This document shows, one piece after another, positions 15,717-24,990 of a stretch of DNA of 64,000 bases. The position numbers and the translations under genes were made by a program. Position 1 is the stretch's first letter. Every line of letters starts with the position of its first letter. This stretch comes from a virus. The stretch is taken from positions 16,480-80,479 of IMG/VR virus record IMGVR_UViG_3300005830_000045. One strand, given 5' to 3'. The notes beneath the pieces were generated by a model, which had not been told where the DNA came from, searched no databases, and was given only the letters and a program-made list of their open reading frames with translations.

Positions 15717-18464
15717 ATGAGCACCGGAAAAACTTTCACAAATTTCGTGTTCAAAAGGCTACTTGCCGCTGAAGATTTCAGCACCAGGTTTCTTTACTTT
15801 CTGCTCGACAGCTTCAGAGAAGTTGTCGTAAGAGTTTTTGACGCTGACGGCATATTCGATGCAAAGATAACGTTTGCCGGATCAGCTTCAAATACGGTCA
15901 CATTTGCGCAAGGTGCTCCTGGTGACTTCCGAGGAACAGACGGATTGGGAAACATTTTAGGCCTTGGAGAGTCAGGCAGCGAAGATGAGAGCATTGGCCA
16001 AATAAAGGTTGTTGTCTTTGAAAACACGAACGCTGTTGATTATCATTTCTCTTTGGAATACGCGACAAGGCCCAAAGGGATCCAAATAAATCCTCGAAAT
16101 GGAAGGCCAGAGTACACTGAAATTGTCCAGTCTATTGGGAAAAGCGCAGCGCCAAACTCAATCGTGGACAATGGAAGTAATTTGACTTTGGTGATTGATT
16201 CTGTCTGCGAAACTTCTCATTCTCATGCTGGAAGAAAGGCGATAATTTATCTCAACACTCCAGACAAAAACGCAATAACGGAAACGATTGCAATCGAAGA
16301 GTGCACAGTGACTTGGAACGGGGTGAATAATAGAATCACGACCGCAGCCTTGCTCGGGCAAAACTCTCCATCCACCACGCCTGGAGATTACACCGTTATG
16401 CTTTTGGGACCTAGTGTCCGCAAGGTAAATACTGTCGCTGTTTCCGGGCACATATATCTTGGAAATATCACCGGCAATGGCGGTGTTCCTGGAGCTGGAG
16501 ATAACAGCAGCCAGAATTTGATTGATAGTTCATTGTCTACACTTCTTTTGTATCCAGGCGGATCAAATTGGGCAGACGGAACATCTAACCCGGCAACGAC
16601 TATCATTGATCAGCTCGATAAGATAGTGGCAGACCTCACGTCAACAAGTGGTGGCAGAGGATTGGCAAAGTTGACCGCCGCTGCTCGATCAAATTGGCAC
16701 GACGGAACGACAAACCCGACAACGATTGCTTCCACTGCTTTGAACAAGATAATTACAGACCTTGTGAATAATAGCGGATCAGACAGGATAGGCTCTGCCC
16801 AACTAACAAACGCTTGGTTGGATACAGATATAATTGCAGCCGGGTCAATCAAGGATCAATTGGAAGAAGTTGTTGGGGACTTGACTTCAACTTCTGGAGA
16901 TAGAGGGGCAGGGAAGATCACAAATCCTGCTCGGGCATCTTGGGCAGACGGAACGGCAAATGCGGCCGCAAGCGTTTCCGCTGCAATCGCAAAGATTGTG
17001 ACGGATTTGACTTCAACCACTGGAGACAGAGGACTTGGAAAGATAACAGCGCCTGCAAGGAGCAATTGGTACGATGGAACGACAAATGTTGCTGCAAATG
17101 CAGATGATGCTTTGGACAAGATTATCACAGACCTCACGACAACTCTTGGAAATAGAGGCGCAGACAAGATTTCAGCAGAGATAAACGTCAATTGGCACGA
17201 CGGCCATAGTTTTGCTTCTGGAAGCATTCACGATTTGCTTGCGGCGATAGTCACAGACCTTTCCGCTGATGGCTTTGGTTCTGATCGCATTGATAGCGAA
17301 GAAATAGGAAACAACATTGTTGCCGGTTTTACGAGTGATGTCTTTGTCGTTTCTGCTGGTTCCATCAAGGATCAACTTCAAGAAATTATAAATGAGTTGA
17401 CGTCTCCTACGGCAGTTGCTTTTTACGCTGCGAGGAATTACAATGTCATTGAAACAGTCCTTGGCTCCTCTTTTACAATCAGAAGTTTTTTCCCAAACAA
17501 TTCAAGCGGATCAATTGGTTGGGAAAACGCATGGTATGCCGTTGGAGATGATGGCGCTGGTACAGTTTCAAATATTCGATACGCACAAAAACATCTTGGT
17601 GATACTTGGACCACAGGGCCTGCTTGGAATGGGACATTTGTGGATATTGTTGATGTCGTGGCTATGGGCGGTTCGCAAGACCGTGTAATTGCAATGGGGC
17701 ACGATTCAACCGGAGTGCTATTGAATTACACAGACGACGACATGGGCGGGGTTTTCTCTAGTTCAAGTCCAAGCGGCAGAAGCGATTTGACAGGGAAAGC
17801 TTTACACCTTTGGAGTGCAAGAACTTATCTTGGAAGCAATCAGAACGTTGCCGGAACAGGGGATGTCATTCTTTACACCGATGATATTTCAGGCGGATGG
17901 GCGGTTCCAACTACAATTCCATCGACATGTCGCGGCATTTATGCCTTCGCCCATAGCACTGCCAACGATTATGTTGTAGCAGGTGGCATAGATAGTTCAG
18001 GCAAAATTATGTTTCTTCGTTCTGCTGTTGGATCTCCAGAGACATGGACTGATGTCACGCCTGCATCTCCTCAAACTGGTAGGGTGTATGACCTTGTGTA
18101 TGATTGGAAAAGGAGTGTGTATTGGGCTTTGGCGACAAATGGGGAGATTTATCGCTCTGATTCAGTTGGACAGAATTGGGTAAAAAAGGCTAATGGATTG
18201 AATGGAACTTTTGGGTATATGGCCATAGACAGCCATGGCATTCTTGTTTTTAGCGATAGCACACTATCTCAACTTTTTGGCGTCACAAGAGATGTTGTGA
18301 ATTATGACGAAATATCAATAGGAGAAGAAACACATTGGAGTAATGGTTACAAAAAAGTAAGAAATTATCGCGGAAAGTTTATTTGTGCATCTGGAAATGA
18401 TCTCTTGGTCAGCGGGACGTTTGTGTTCGGTGAAAGCTCATTGCGATATATAGGTTCTGAATAA
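15717..18464 (+). CDS. Long tail fibre protein with 41-residue repeats
   Basis: The 915-residue protein has an N-terminal attachment section (FTNFVFKRLLAAEDFSTRFL). Residues about 280-565 then carry seven imperfect repeats of about 41 residues with the theme nWxDGTxN...aldKIvtDLtsttGdRGlgKItapaR. The C-terminal 330 residues look like a beta-propeller or BNR-like fold (RVYDLVYDWKRSVYWALATN, IYRSDSVGQNWVKKANGLNG), often seen in receptor-binding or sialidase-like proteins. No signal peptide is present. It lies six bases after the gpI-like gene, the usual place for the fibre. A role in host recognition is inferred. Confidence 0.7.
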   Translation: MSTGKTFTNFVFKRLLAAEDFSTRFLYFLLDSFREVVVRVFDADGIFDAKITFAGSASNTVTFAQGAPGDFRGTDGLGNILGLGESGSEDESIGQIKVVVFENTNAVDYHFSLEYATRPKGIQINPRNGRPEYTEIVQSIGKSAAPNSIVDNGSNLTLVIDSVCETSHSHAGRKAIIYLNTPDKNAITETIAIEECTVTWNGVNNRITTAALLGQNSPSTTPGDYTVMLLGPSVRKVNTVAVSGHIYLGNITGNGGVPGAGDNSSQNLIDSSLSTLLLYPGGSNWADGTSNPATTIIDQLDKIVADLTSTSGGRGLAKLTAAARSNWHDGTTNPTTIASTALNKIITDLVNNSGSDRIGSAQLTNAWLDTDIIAAGSIKDQLEEVVGDLTSTSGDRGAGKITNPARASWADGTANAAASVSAAIAKIVTDLTSTTGDRGLGKITAPARSNWYDGTTNVAANADDALDKIITDLTTTLGNRGADKISAEINVNWHDGHSFASGSIHDLLAAIVTDLSADGFGSDRIDSEEIGNNIVAGFTSDVFVVSAGSIKDQLQEIINELTSPTAVAFYAARNYNVIETVLGSSFTIRSFFPNNSSGSIGWENAWYAVGDDGAGTVSNIRYAQKHLGDTWTTGPAWNGTFVDIVDVVAMGGSQDRVIAMGHDSTGVLLNYTDDDMGGVFSSSSPSGRSDLTGKALHLWSARTYLGSNQNVAGTGDVILYTDDISGGWAVPTTIPSTCRGIYAFAHSTANDYVVAGGIDSSGKIMFLRSAVGSPETWTDVTPASPQTGRVYDLVYDWKRSVYWALATNGEIYRSDSVGQNWVKKANGLNGTFGYMAIDSHGILVFSDSTLSQLFGVTRDVVNYDEISIGEETHWSNGYKKVRNYRGKFICASGNDLLVSGTFVFGESSLRYIGSE

Positions 18465-18475
18465 AAGGCAAAACA

Positions 18476-19138
18476 ATGCCAATAGACGAAAAACCGAAAC
18501 ACACACCAATACCCACTTCAGAGTTCAATCTTCTCACAAGGAATGTTGCTGAAATAACAATCGGTGTAAAATCAATTACAGAGCATATTCTTCCGCCTAT
18601 TGCCAAAGACGCAAGAAAAGCTTCCGATTCAGTAATCAAACTTACAAGTTGGAATAAAGAAATAGACAATCGAATAAGTAAGATTGAAAACGGACAAATC
18701 ATCCACAATTGCCCATATGAAGAAGAAATAAATAAACACGACACAAGATTGGAAGACTACGGCAAAGCGATAACAGCACAAGAAAAGGACGTTGCTGGTC
18801 TTTCTCGTTGGAGAACATATATTGCCTCAATCACAATCCCACTTGCTCTTGTCGCTTTGAGCACTGCTGGAAAAGCTATCGCAGACGCCGCAACGGCTCA
18901 AGCTGAACGAGACGCACAAAGCGAAATCACCACCCGACATGAAAAAGAAATAGATGCTTTGGAGGCGGCAAGAGAAAGAGACAGACAGATTATCACCCAA
19001 CAGATCAAGGCAATACCGATAGCTGTGAAAACAGCCGTTGAAAAAAGCCCAACAATCGTAGATTTGAAGGTAAAGTTGACGCCTAGATCACAAAAACGTC
19101 TTGAGTTGCTTCTCGATGAAGCTGATATTGAGATGTAA
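18476..19138 (+). CDS. Coiled-coil protein with one membrane segment
   Basis: The 220-residue protein has a helical N-terminal half, one predicted membrane segment near residues 113-132 (YIASITIPLALVALSTAG) and a charged coiled-coil C-terminal region (EITTRHEKEIDALEAARERD). It opens the membrane cassette between fibre and replication genes. It may be a lysis-timing or spanin-like component, or a structural membrane protein. I do not recognise a family. Confidence 0.5.
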   Translation: MPIDEKPKHTPIPTSEFNLLTRNVAEITIGVKSITEHILPPIAKDARKASDSVIKLTSWNKEIDNRISKIENGQIIHNCPYEEEINKHDTRLEDYGKAITAQEKDVAGLSRWRTYIASITIPLALVALSTAGKAIADAATAQAERDAQSEITTRHEKEIDALEAARERDRQIITQQIKAIPIAVKTAVEKSPTIVDLKVKLTPRSQKRLELLLDEADIEM

Positions 19139-19150
19139 ACAGGAGGAGTC

Positions 19151-19531
19151 ATGGATTCTATGGTACAAGCTTTTACAAGCTGGCTTTCATTTGGTCCTAA
19201 TATCGCAGCAATAATTGTGATAGGAATGATTTGTGAAATTATCAGACGCCTTGTTCTTGGGCCTCGAAAAGAACGAAAAAACGGGGAACCTTACACAGGC
19301 TGGAGAGAAGTTTACAACACACTTTACAAGGCGCAAGCTATTCTGTTTGGAGCGCTCATTGGTCTCATTCCGGGCATGCCTATTCCAGAGTCTTTTCATG
19401 GCGACGGTGTTGGAGGCGCAATCCTCAATTACGCTGGCAATGGGGCAGCTTCGATGCTCGTTTACACACTTCTAGTCAGCAACGCCAAGTCATACATTGA
19501 CAATCTGAAGTTGAAAAACGGCCAAATATGA
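19151..19531 (+). CDS. Holin-like membrane protein
   Basis: AGGAGG lies just before the ATG. The 126-residue protein has hydrophobic segments at about 17-37 (IAAIIVIGMICEIIRRLVLG), 60-77 (AQAILFGALIGLIPGMP) and 95-112, with charged loops between. Its size, segment number and place directly before a spanin-like pair suggest a class I holin that permeabilises the inner membrane at lysis. No sequence family is certain. Confidence 0.5.
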   Translation: MDSMVQAFTSWLSFGPNIAAIIVIGMICEIIRRLVLGPRKERKNGEPYTGWREVYNTLYKAQAILFGALIGLIPGMPIPESFHGDGVGGAILNYAGNGAASMLVYTLLVSNAKSYIDNLKLKNGQI

Positions 19532-19878
19532 TTATCCTCACGACAATTTGGGGCTGGATCAAGAAGTATCCATGGGCATTGATCGTGGCACTCGCTGGAA
19601 TTATAGGCGCAACAGCGCTCCTGCTTTCCCGGACAAATAACGTTTCATCCCTCGATGATGCCATCCAGGTGCGAGCTGCTGTGCGAGAAATCGCCAGAAA
19701 AGAAGCACGAGCGAAAACACTCGAACAACAGGCTGACGCTGATTCCGTTGAAGTGGAAGCGTTGAAACGTGAAGTTGTTGCTTCCAAGAAACGTGTGATG
19801 GAGATACACAATGCTAAGTCATTGGACGGCAAAACTGACGCTGACATTGCTCGCCTTTTCGCTGACGCTGGTTTCTGA
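19528..19878 (+). CDS. Inner-membrane spanin-like protein (Rz-like)
   Basis: The 116-residue protein has one N-terminal membrane anchor (WALIVALAGIIGATALLLS) followed by an uninterrupted charged helix with coiled-coil character (EIARKEARAKTLEQQADADS, VEVEALKREVVASKKRV). This is the architecture of the inner-membrane spanin that spans the periplasm in Gram-negative lysis. The ATG overlaps the holin-like stop. A second gene starts inside it in another frame, as in Rz/Rz1 arrangements. Assignment is by topology, not similarity. Confidence 0.5.
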   Translation: MIILTTIWGWIKKYPWALIVALAGIIGATALLLSRTNNVSSLDDAIQVRAAVREIARKEARAKTLEQQADADSVEVEALKREVVASKKRVMEIHNAKSLDGKTDADIARLFADAGF

Positions 19879-20284
19879 CAGGCTGGCTACAGCTGAATGT
19901 GTTGAAGCGCAGAACGCCACACCAGAATCCACGTGCGTCGTAATGATGCGCGAGGGTGTGCGAGGAGTGTGGTTTTCTCTTGGTGAGGCCGACAACATCA
20001 GGAGGATGAGGTTGGAGCTTCCGGAACTGCGCCTTCAAAATGCAAGCCTTGAAAGGGCACTTCGGATTTCGGAAAGCAGAATTGTAGCATACCAAGAAGC
20101 AAATACATTGAGGCAAGAAGCGTTGATTGCGCTTCAAGCTCGATTTGACGAAAGCCTTGAAAGGGAAACACAGCTCAGACAACAACTTGGGGTTTGGTAT
20201 AGGTCACCATCATTATGGTTGTCCGTTGGGATGGTTCTTACAACTGTTGCCTATATAGCTGTAATGGTTGCAGTATCAGACTAA
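19811..20284 (+). CDS. Exported coiled-coil protein with C-terminal membrane segment (spanin partner candidate)
   Basis: The start lies inside the preceding gene in a different frame (68-base overlap), with GGAG seven bases upstream. The 157-residue product has a signal-like N-terminus (KLTLTLLAFSLTLVS, ending near LATAEC), a long coiled coil (about 70-125) and a C-terminal hydrophobic helix (WLSVGMVLTTVAYIAVMVAV). The residue before the cysteine is Glu, so it is not a proper lipobox, and it is neither a classic Rz1 nor a classic u-spanin. Context suggests a partner in outer-membrane disruption. Confidence 0.5.
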   Translation: MLSHWTAKLTLTLLAFSLTLVSDRLATAECVEAQNATPESTCVVMMREGVRGVWFSLGEADNIRRMRLELPELRLQNASLERALRISESRIVAYQEANTLRQEALIALQARFDESLERETQLRQQLGVWYRSPSLWLSVGMVLTTVAYIAVMVAVSD

Positions 20285-20294
20285 GGAGGAAACT

Positions 20295-20849
20295 ATGGAC
20301 GAGAAAGTTGGAAAAGTAGGTAACTGGATATTATTCGCTTTTTGCCTTCCATATCTTTGTTTGGTGAGTTACTTCGTTGTTGCTTTGTCGGTTGTGTTGT
20401 TTCTCGCAAAGAAACCTCAAATGCTTCCATACGGCATACTTATCGCCCAATGGAGACCATGGTGGGGCAAGATTTGGAAATACAGCACAACTTTCGGGAG
20501 ATCAATCATATACCATCCAAATGTAGTGGACGAGGAAACAGGCAAGATAATTTCCACAACAGAAGCACACGAGATGATTCACGTACGGCAGGCTGAAGAC
20601 CGAATTGTGCTCGCTTTCTTCGTTGGCCTCGTTGTGTTCCTCGTGACCGGAAACTGGATATTAGGTCTTGCGCTTTGGGCTTCAGGTGGATTCTGGCAAC
20701 TTCCAAACTTTTTGACAGCGCTACTTCGTGGCGGTCACGTTTATCGTGATGCAGAGCACGAGCGTTCCGCCTATTCTCAAACCTCACGAAGTTGGAATGC
20801 TAAAGAGTCTTGGCTAGAAGTGCACCTCCAAAATCCTCGCGATTGGTAA
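20295..20849 (+). CDS. Membrane protein with HExxH zinc-protease-like motif
   Basis: ATG 20295 follows a perfect AAGGAGGA; an earlier in-frame ATG overlaps the previous gene. The 184-residue protein has membrane segments at about 11-38 and 104-133. Between them lies HEMIHVRQAE (residues 92-101), an HExxH motif of the kind seen in membrane metalloproteases, with possible third-ligand glutamates at 154 and 156 (DAEHERSAY). Related small bacterial proteins with HExxHxRQ exist, but their activity is uncertain. It ends the lysis-like cassette. It could process a virion, lysis or host membrane protein. Confidence 0.55.
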   Translation: MDEKVGKVGNWILFAFCLPYLCLVSYFVVALSVVLFLAKKPQMLPYGILIAQWRPWWGKIWKYSTTFGRSIIYHPNVVDEETGKIISTTEAHEMIHVRQAEDRIVLAFFVGLVVFLVTGNWILGLALWASGGFWQLPNFLTALLRGGHVYRDAEHERSAYSQTSRSWNAKESWLEVHLQNPRDW

Positions 20850-20854
20850 TCGCG
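20838..20854 (+). terminator. Hairpin at the end of the late/lysis cassette
   Basis: A perfect 7-base-pair stem (CGCGATT/AATCGCG) with a GGT loop overlaps the stop codon of the HExxH gene. It is followed by an AT-rich stretch without a strong T tract. It lies between the tail/lysis genes and a new promoter, so a weak terminator or an RNA-stability element is plausible. Confidence 0.4.
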
Positions 20855-20880
20855 TACAAATGTTAATATTATTGACTTTT

Positions 20881-20908
20881 TTGACACACAAGTGTTTCGT
20901 CTTGTAAT
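20881..20908 (+). promoter_or_regulatory. Sigma70-type promoter before the replication module
   Basis: TTGACA (20881-20886) is followed after 16 bases by TGTAAT (20903-20908). The -35 box is perfect and the -10 box matches five of six. About 100 bases of leader precede the helicase gene. This is the only space of its kind between the late and replication blocks. Confidence 0.55.
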
Positions 20909-21007
20909 TTATTGGGTCCAAGAAACGCCACTCCATATTCATTCAAGAATCCACTTATCGCCTCTAATTCATCTTGACTACTGTTTTGATCATATCTATA
21001 AAAGAAT

Positions 21008-22561
21008 ATGCCAAAACTCAAGCTTATTCTAAACAACCATAAAATCACAATACAAAACGCTCCAATCAATATAGCACGGTTGCTCGAAAAGGCCACCAGC
21101 TATCTTGTTCAAGGGCACTACTTCAGTCCGGCATTTCGGAGCAGGCGTTGGGATGGTCGTGAGCACCTTTTGGTTTTCAAAAAGGGCCACTATCGTGCTC
21201 CTATAGGTTTGCTTGGAGTAATACGTCAAGAGCTTGATAAGAATGGAATAGAATACGAAGTTAAAAGGGCAAAAACGAGAAAACCTGAAAAAGTCGAATT
21301 CATTTGGAACGAAGAAATCAGATTGAGACCTTATCAGGTGGAAGCTATCGAAGCATTTTGCAAATCTCCTGACGCAGGAAGAGGCATACTGAAGATGCCT
21401 ATTCGATCAGGGAAAACCAAGACTGCTGCAGGAATAATCAAAAGAATAGGAGTAAAAACTTTATTCCTTGTTCCTTCGCAGATGCTTATGTATCAAACTG
21501 CGAAATCTCTAAGTGAATCGCTTCCAGGTTCAAAAGTTGGCATGATTGGGGACGGCAACTGGGAGGAAGGCAGCATAACTGTCGCCACAATTCAAACTCT
21601 TGGACGCTTAAAAGGCGGCACGAAACAGCAGTGCTCCGGAAACAAAATGAGGAATGAAAGTGGAGTGCTGATAAAGGGCAAGTATTTGGCTTCTCTTGCT
21701 CCCTGCGGAAGAAAACGTTGTAACGGTTCACACAACTATAAGGCAGAGGAGGACACCAGATACAGACCGTTGATCAATAATTATGATTTAGCAATCATGG
21801 ATGAAATTCACCACTTGACGGGTGAAGTTTGGCACAACGTATTTTCTGATATACCGGCAAAGTATCGTCTTGGTTTGTCGGCAACTGTCAATTTTGATTG
21901 CAAGAAAGAAAATGAAAGAGGTGTGATTTGGCTTCGTGCTTGTTGCGGAGATATAAAGTATGATGTTTCAACTTCCGAGTTGATAGAACAAGGATACTTG
22001 ATGAGGCAACATGTTGAGATGAAGCCAATTCGGAAACCTAATTGCGATGGCGAGAAATGGTCTCGTGATTTACAGAATCGTTGCATATACAGCAATCCTG
22101 TGAGAAACAGACAAATAGTTATAGATGCTGTGACAGAAACGGATAAAGGCTACAAAGTGATGATAGTCACAAATAGAAAGTCGCAAATCAAAGATATTAC
22201 AGAGATTATGGATAAATACGGCATTGGGCACGTTACAGTTACAGGGGAAGACTCTCAGGACGTCAGAGATGAGCGAGTGGATGATTTCAAAAGTGGGAAG
22301 GTCCAGATTATCATCGGAACCGTCTTTGGCGAGGGCGTGGACATCCCTGAGATAGAAAGTGTCATAATTGCTGAAGGCGGACAAGACGCGAAAGCCACGG
22401 TTCAGAGGATGAGGAATATGACGCCAATGGAAGGGAAGACTGTTTCAAGACTAATTGATTATTGGGATGATACAAACGCCTATTTCAGGAAACATTCCAG
22501 AAAAAGATACACAACATACAAGAGCGAGCCTGCCTTTATAGTCATGAAAACTTGGGAATAA
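21008..22561 (+). CDS. SF2 DNA helicase (UvsW-like)
   Basis: The 517-residue protein is a superfamily 2 helicase. A Q-like LRPYQ at 106-110 precedes motif I, here PIRSGKT (131-137) in place of the usual GxGKT. Motif II is DEIH near residue 264. Then come GLSAT, the SF2 helicase C domain (VMIVTNRKSQIKDITEIMDK), TVFGEGVDIPEIESVI and QRMRN as motif VI. A Cys/Lys-rich insert at about 215-245 (CSGNKMRN to CGRKRC) may bind zinc. T4 UvsW-like helicases unwind branched DNA and drive recombination-dependent replication. The ribosome-binding site is weak. Confidence 0.85.
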   Translation: MPKLKLILNNHKITIQNAPINIARLLEKATSYLVQGHYFSPAFRSRRWDGREHLLVFKKGHYRAPIGLLGVIRQELDKNGIEYEVKRAKTRKPEKVEFIWNEEIRLRPYQVEAIEAFCKSPDAGRGILKMPIRSGKTKTAAGIIKRIGVKTLFLVPSQMLMYQTAKSLSESLPGSKVGMIGDGNWEEGSITVATIQTLGRLKGGTKQQCSGNKMRNESGVLIKGKYLASLAPCGRKRCNGSHNYKAEEDTRYRPLINNYDLAIMDEIHHLTGEVWHNVFSDIPAKYRLGLSATVNFDCKKENERGVIWLRACCGDIKYDVSTSELIEQGYLMRQHVEMKPIRKPNCDGEKWSRDLQNRCIYSNPVRNRQIVIDAVTETDKGYKVMIVTNRKSQIKDITEIMDKYGIGHVTVTGEDSQDVRDERVDDFKSGKVQIIIGTVFGEGVDIPEIESVIIAEGGQDAKATVQRMRNMTPMEGKTVSRLIDYWDDTNAYFRKHSRKRYTTYKSEPAFIVMKTWE

Positions 22562-22670
22562 AAAGACTTGCCTTCGACATGTGAATCGAGTTAGATTGTA
22601 GGTCATGAAAGGGGAACTTGCGACCGAGACAGAAACATTTTCTGAAAGCGCATGAACGGAGGATCAAAAG

Positions 22671-24227
22671 TTGAAAAAAACACACAAATTGGAAACAGTT
22701 GACTTGGTCAAGGCATACGATCAGCTGAGCCAAGAAGCATTCTCTGTCTGGATGCGCTTGCACATGCTCGGTGACGATAAACTTGCACTAGGCCATAAAA
22801 AGTTGTGCAGGATCGTAGGCTACTCTGAAGCACGATACATTGTCATCTTGAGGGATTTGCGCAATGCTGGGTATGTGAAGTTTCTCCCGGCTGAGAGGCC
22901 AGGCTTGCCGACGACATTATTGATGCTGAAAGTTTGCAAATTATCGGGCAAAAACCGCTTTGTCAAACTTAGCGTACAGGGTTCTGGCTGTGCATGCTCA
23001 AGTAGCCACGAAGAGGAGAATTTGAGCATCCCTTTTGCGCAAAGTCTGTTTGCCAATCTAACAGTAAATGAAAAACAATTCACAGAAAACTACCAGGCAA
23101 ACAGACACGCATCTTCTGAAGATTATGAGGTTACCGGCGCACAAAAACAATTTGATGGAAATCACCAATTTTGTGTTCCTGAAGATGGAAGCGGAAACAG
23201 CGAATTCACAATTGGCAAATTCAATTATTTATGTGCGCAACATGGCCTGTCAAATAAACACGATGATAACTTGAGCATAGGAGAAAGCAATATGTCCGAT
23301 GACTCTTCAAAAGGAGATAACTCCAAGAAAAAAGTAAAATTTTTGACATTTGATGGCGACATAAAGCATGCCTCTGAAACAACTCACAAATCCAAAACAA
23401 ATATCAGCTATACTAGTTTAAATAGTGGGATAAATATATCTAAATACTCAAAAGAGAGACGAACGAAGAGAGTCTTGGAACGCCCAAAACATCCAGATTC
23501 TGGCAAACCGATAAATTGGGGGAAACTAGACCAATTAGGCAAGCCGGCAATCACATTCAATCTATCTGAATCGGAACGAGAGGAACTTATACGTTTATTG
23601 GTTCCTGATATGAGAAAACTAAGTTCAGAAGATAAGAAGTTTAGGCGCGCCGTTGAAAGGAAACTTGAACAAGAGTTTGTCCGGCTATACGAAAGGTATC
23701 GGCGTGCGGCTATGAGAGAAATGGGTTGGGGCACAACAAAGTATGACGTTATGTCAAAAGAAAGGAAGTATGCTTTGGCAGCAGCGATTTCTTGCGTTGT
23801 AAAAGGAGTTACACCACGACAAGTTTTCCAGTATTGGCACAAGAACATAAAGCACTTTGCCAATAGCAAGCTTTCCGTGCCGCCTTTGCCCTTTCTAAGT
23901 CAACCGGCCAACATCGATGAAGTATGTATCAACATGATGGAAGAGAAGCACTCCGGGCCAAAGAGGCATGATTCCGGCAGACCGCGTTCCATGCACACCA
24001 TGAGCGATACCTCGTTGCTTGATCCTCGATTCAGAAAAACTTTGGCGGAAGTAGGATTTGATCTCAGCGGTATGAATGATGTTTACCTTGCAACGGTCCA
24101 AGCTTATGCTGTGGACGTGGCTGGCGGCCAAGTAAAAGCCAGGTTTATCCCTTCCAAGTTGCGAGAAATGGTGAAGTGGGCCGCTGACAACTTTTTTGCC
24201 GATAAGAATCTTGATGATTACATCTAA
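22671..24227 (+). CDS. Winged-helix protein, replication-initiator candidate
   Basis: TTG start with GGAGGA seven bases upstream. The first 90 residues look like a winged-helix DNA-binding domain (SQEAFSVWMRLHMLG, then KKLCRIVGYSEARYIVILRD and LRNAGYVKF). A long low-complexity linker (about 110-270) follows. A helical C-terminal domain (residues about 300-515) has no family I can name. The loader, helicase and primase genes follow immediately. Phage replication initiators and DnaD/O-type proteins share this layout, so origin recognition is a fair inference. A transcription regulator is the alternative. Confidence 0.5.
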   Translation: MKKTHKLETVDLVKAYDQLSQEAFSVWMRLHMLGDDKLALGHKKLCRIVGYSEARYIVILRDLRNAGYVKFLPAERPGLPTTLLMLKVCKLSGKNRFVKLSVQGSGCACSSSHEEENLSIPFAQSLFANLTVNEKQFTENYQANRHASSEDYEVTGAQKQFDGNHQFCVPEDGSGNSEFTIGKFNYLCAQHGLSNKHDDNLSIGESNMSDDSSKGDNSKKKVKFLTFDGDIKHASETTHKSKTNISYTSLNSGINISKYSKERRTKRVLERPKHPDSGKPINWGKLDQLGKPAITFNLSESEREELIRLLVPDMRKLSSEDKKFRRAVERKLEQEFVRLYERYRRAAMREMGWGTTKYDVMSKERKYALAAAISCVVKGVTPRQVFQYWHKNIKHFANSKLSVPPLPFLSQPANIDEVCINMMEEKHSGPKRHDSGRPRSMHTMSDTSLLDPRFRKTLAEVGFDLSGMNDVYLATVQAYAVDVAGGQVKARFIPSKLREMVKWAADNFFADKNLDDYI

Positions 24228-24264
24228 TTCATCTTCAGAGTTTCAATCTCATAAGGAGATAGCA

Positions 24265-24990
24265 ATGAAGAACAAACAAGAAGTGGGCACGTTCAAATAT
24301 GAGGCGTCTATCAGAGCTATGAAGTGCCCTGAGTGTAAAGGTGCTCTCAATCAGCTGTGCGCTTGCACGGCAAGGTTTCGCTTTGAGGTGGAGGCGTTTG
24401 AATCTTGCATCCCTCGTGACTTTTGGGACATCGAAGAAAAGGATATATCGCACAACGTTGAGGCTTTTAAGGATTTCATAAAGCCTTATTGTAAAAAGCT
24501 GAACAAGGCGCATAAGCATGGCTACGGGTTGCTGCTTTCCGGTCCAAATGGCGTGGGAAAGACAACTTTTATGAGTTATGTTCTTACATGTGCAATACGT
24601 CGTGGAAAAAGTGTATATTATACGACTATGCTTCAACTTGACCACGATATAAAGGCAGGGTTCGGTGATGTTCAGTCCCAAATACGCCTTGAGTGGATGC
24701 TGACTTCCGATTTCTTGGGCCTCGATGAAATGGGGAAAGAACAATTCAAAGGGATTGATCGGCCAACGTTTATAAAGGCGCAGATTGAACGTATTCTCAA
24801 ACAACGTTTTGATGAGAGCAGACCGGTCATCCTCGCGACAAACTTGAATGCTTCCTCGCTTGCGAAATCTTATGGCGACAGCATAGTTTCAATCGTTCAA
24901 GGTAAATATCAACAAGTGGTCATGGAGCCTGGAGATTTCAGGAAAACAATCGGCGAAAAGATGGCAAAGGACATGGGCTATTTGTCGTGA
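24265..24990 (+). CDS. DnaC-like AAA+ helicase loader
   Basis: ATG 24265 follows AAGGAGAT; longer in-frame starts have no site. The 241-residue protein has an N-terminal Cys cluster (C21, C24, C32, C34), Walker A GPNGVGKT (93-100), Walker B FLGLDEMGKE and a sensor-like PVILATNLN. This is the DnaC/DnaI/IstB-type loader that delivers the replicative helicase. The stop overlaps the GTG of the DnaB-like gene, indicating coupled expression. Confidence 0.85.
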   Translation: MKNKQEVGTFKYEASIRAMKCPECKGALNQLCACTARFRFEVEAFESCIPRDFWDIEEKDISHNVEAFKDFIKPYCKKLNKAHKHGYGLLLSGPNGVGKTTFMSYVLTCAIRRGKSVYYTTMLQLDHDIKAGFGDVQSQIRLEWMLTSDFLGLDEMGKEQFKGIDRPTFIKAQIERILKQRFDESRPVILATNLNASSLAKSYGDSIVSIVQGKYQQVVMEPGDFRKTIGEKMAKDMGYLS

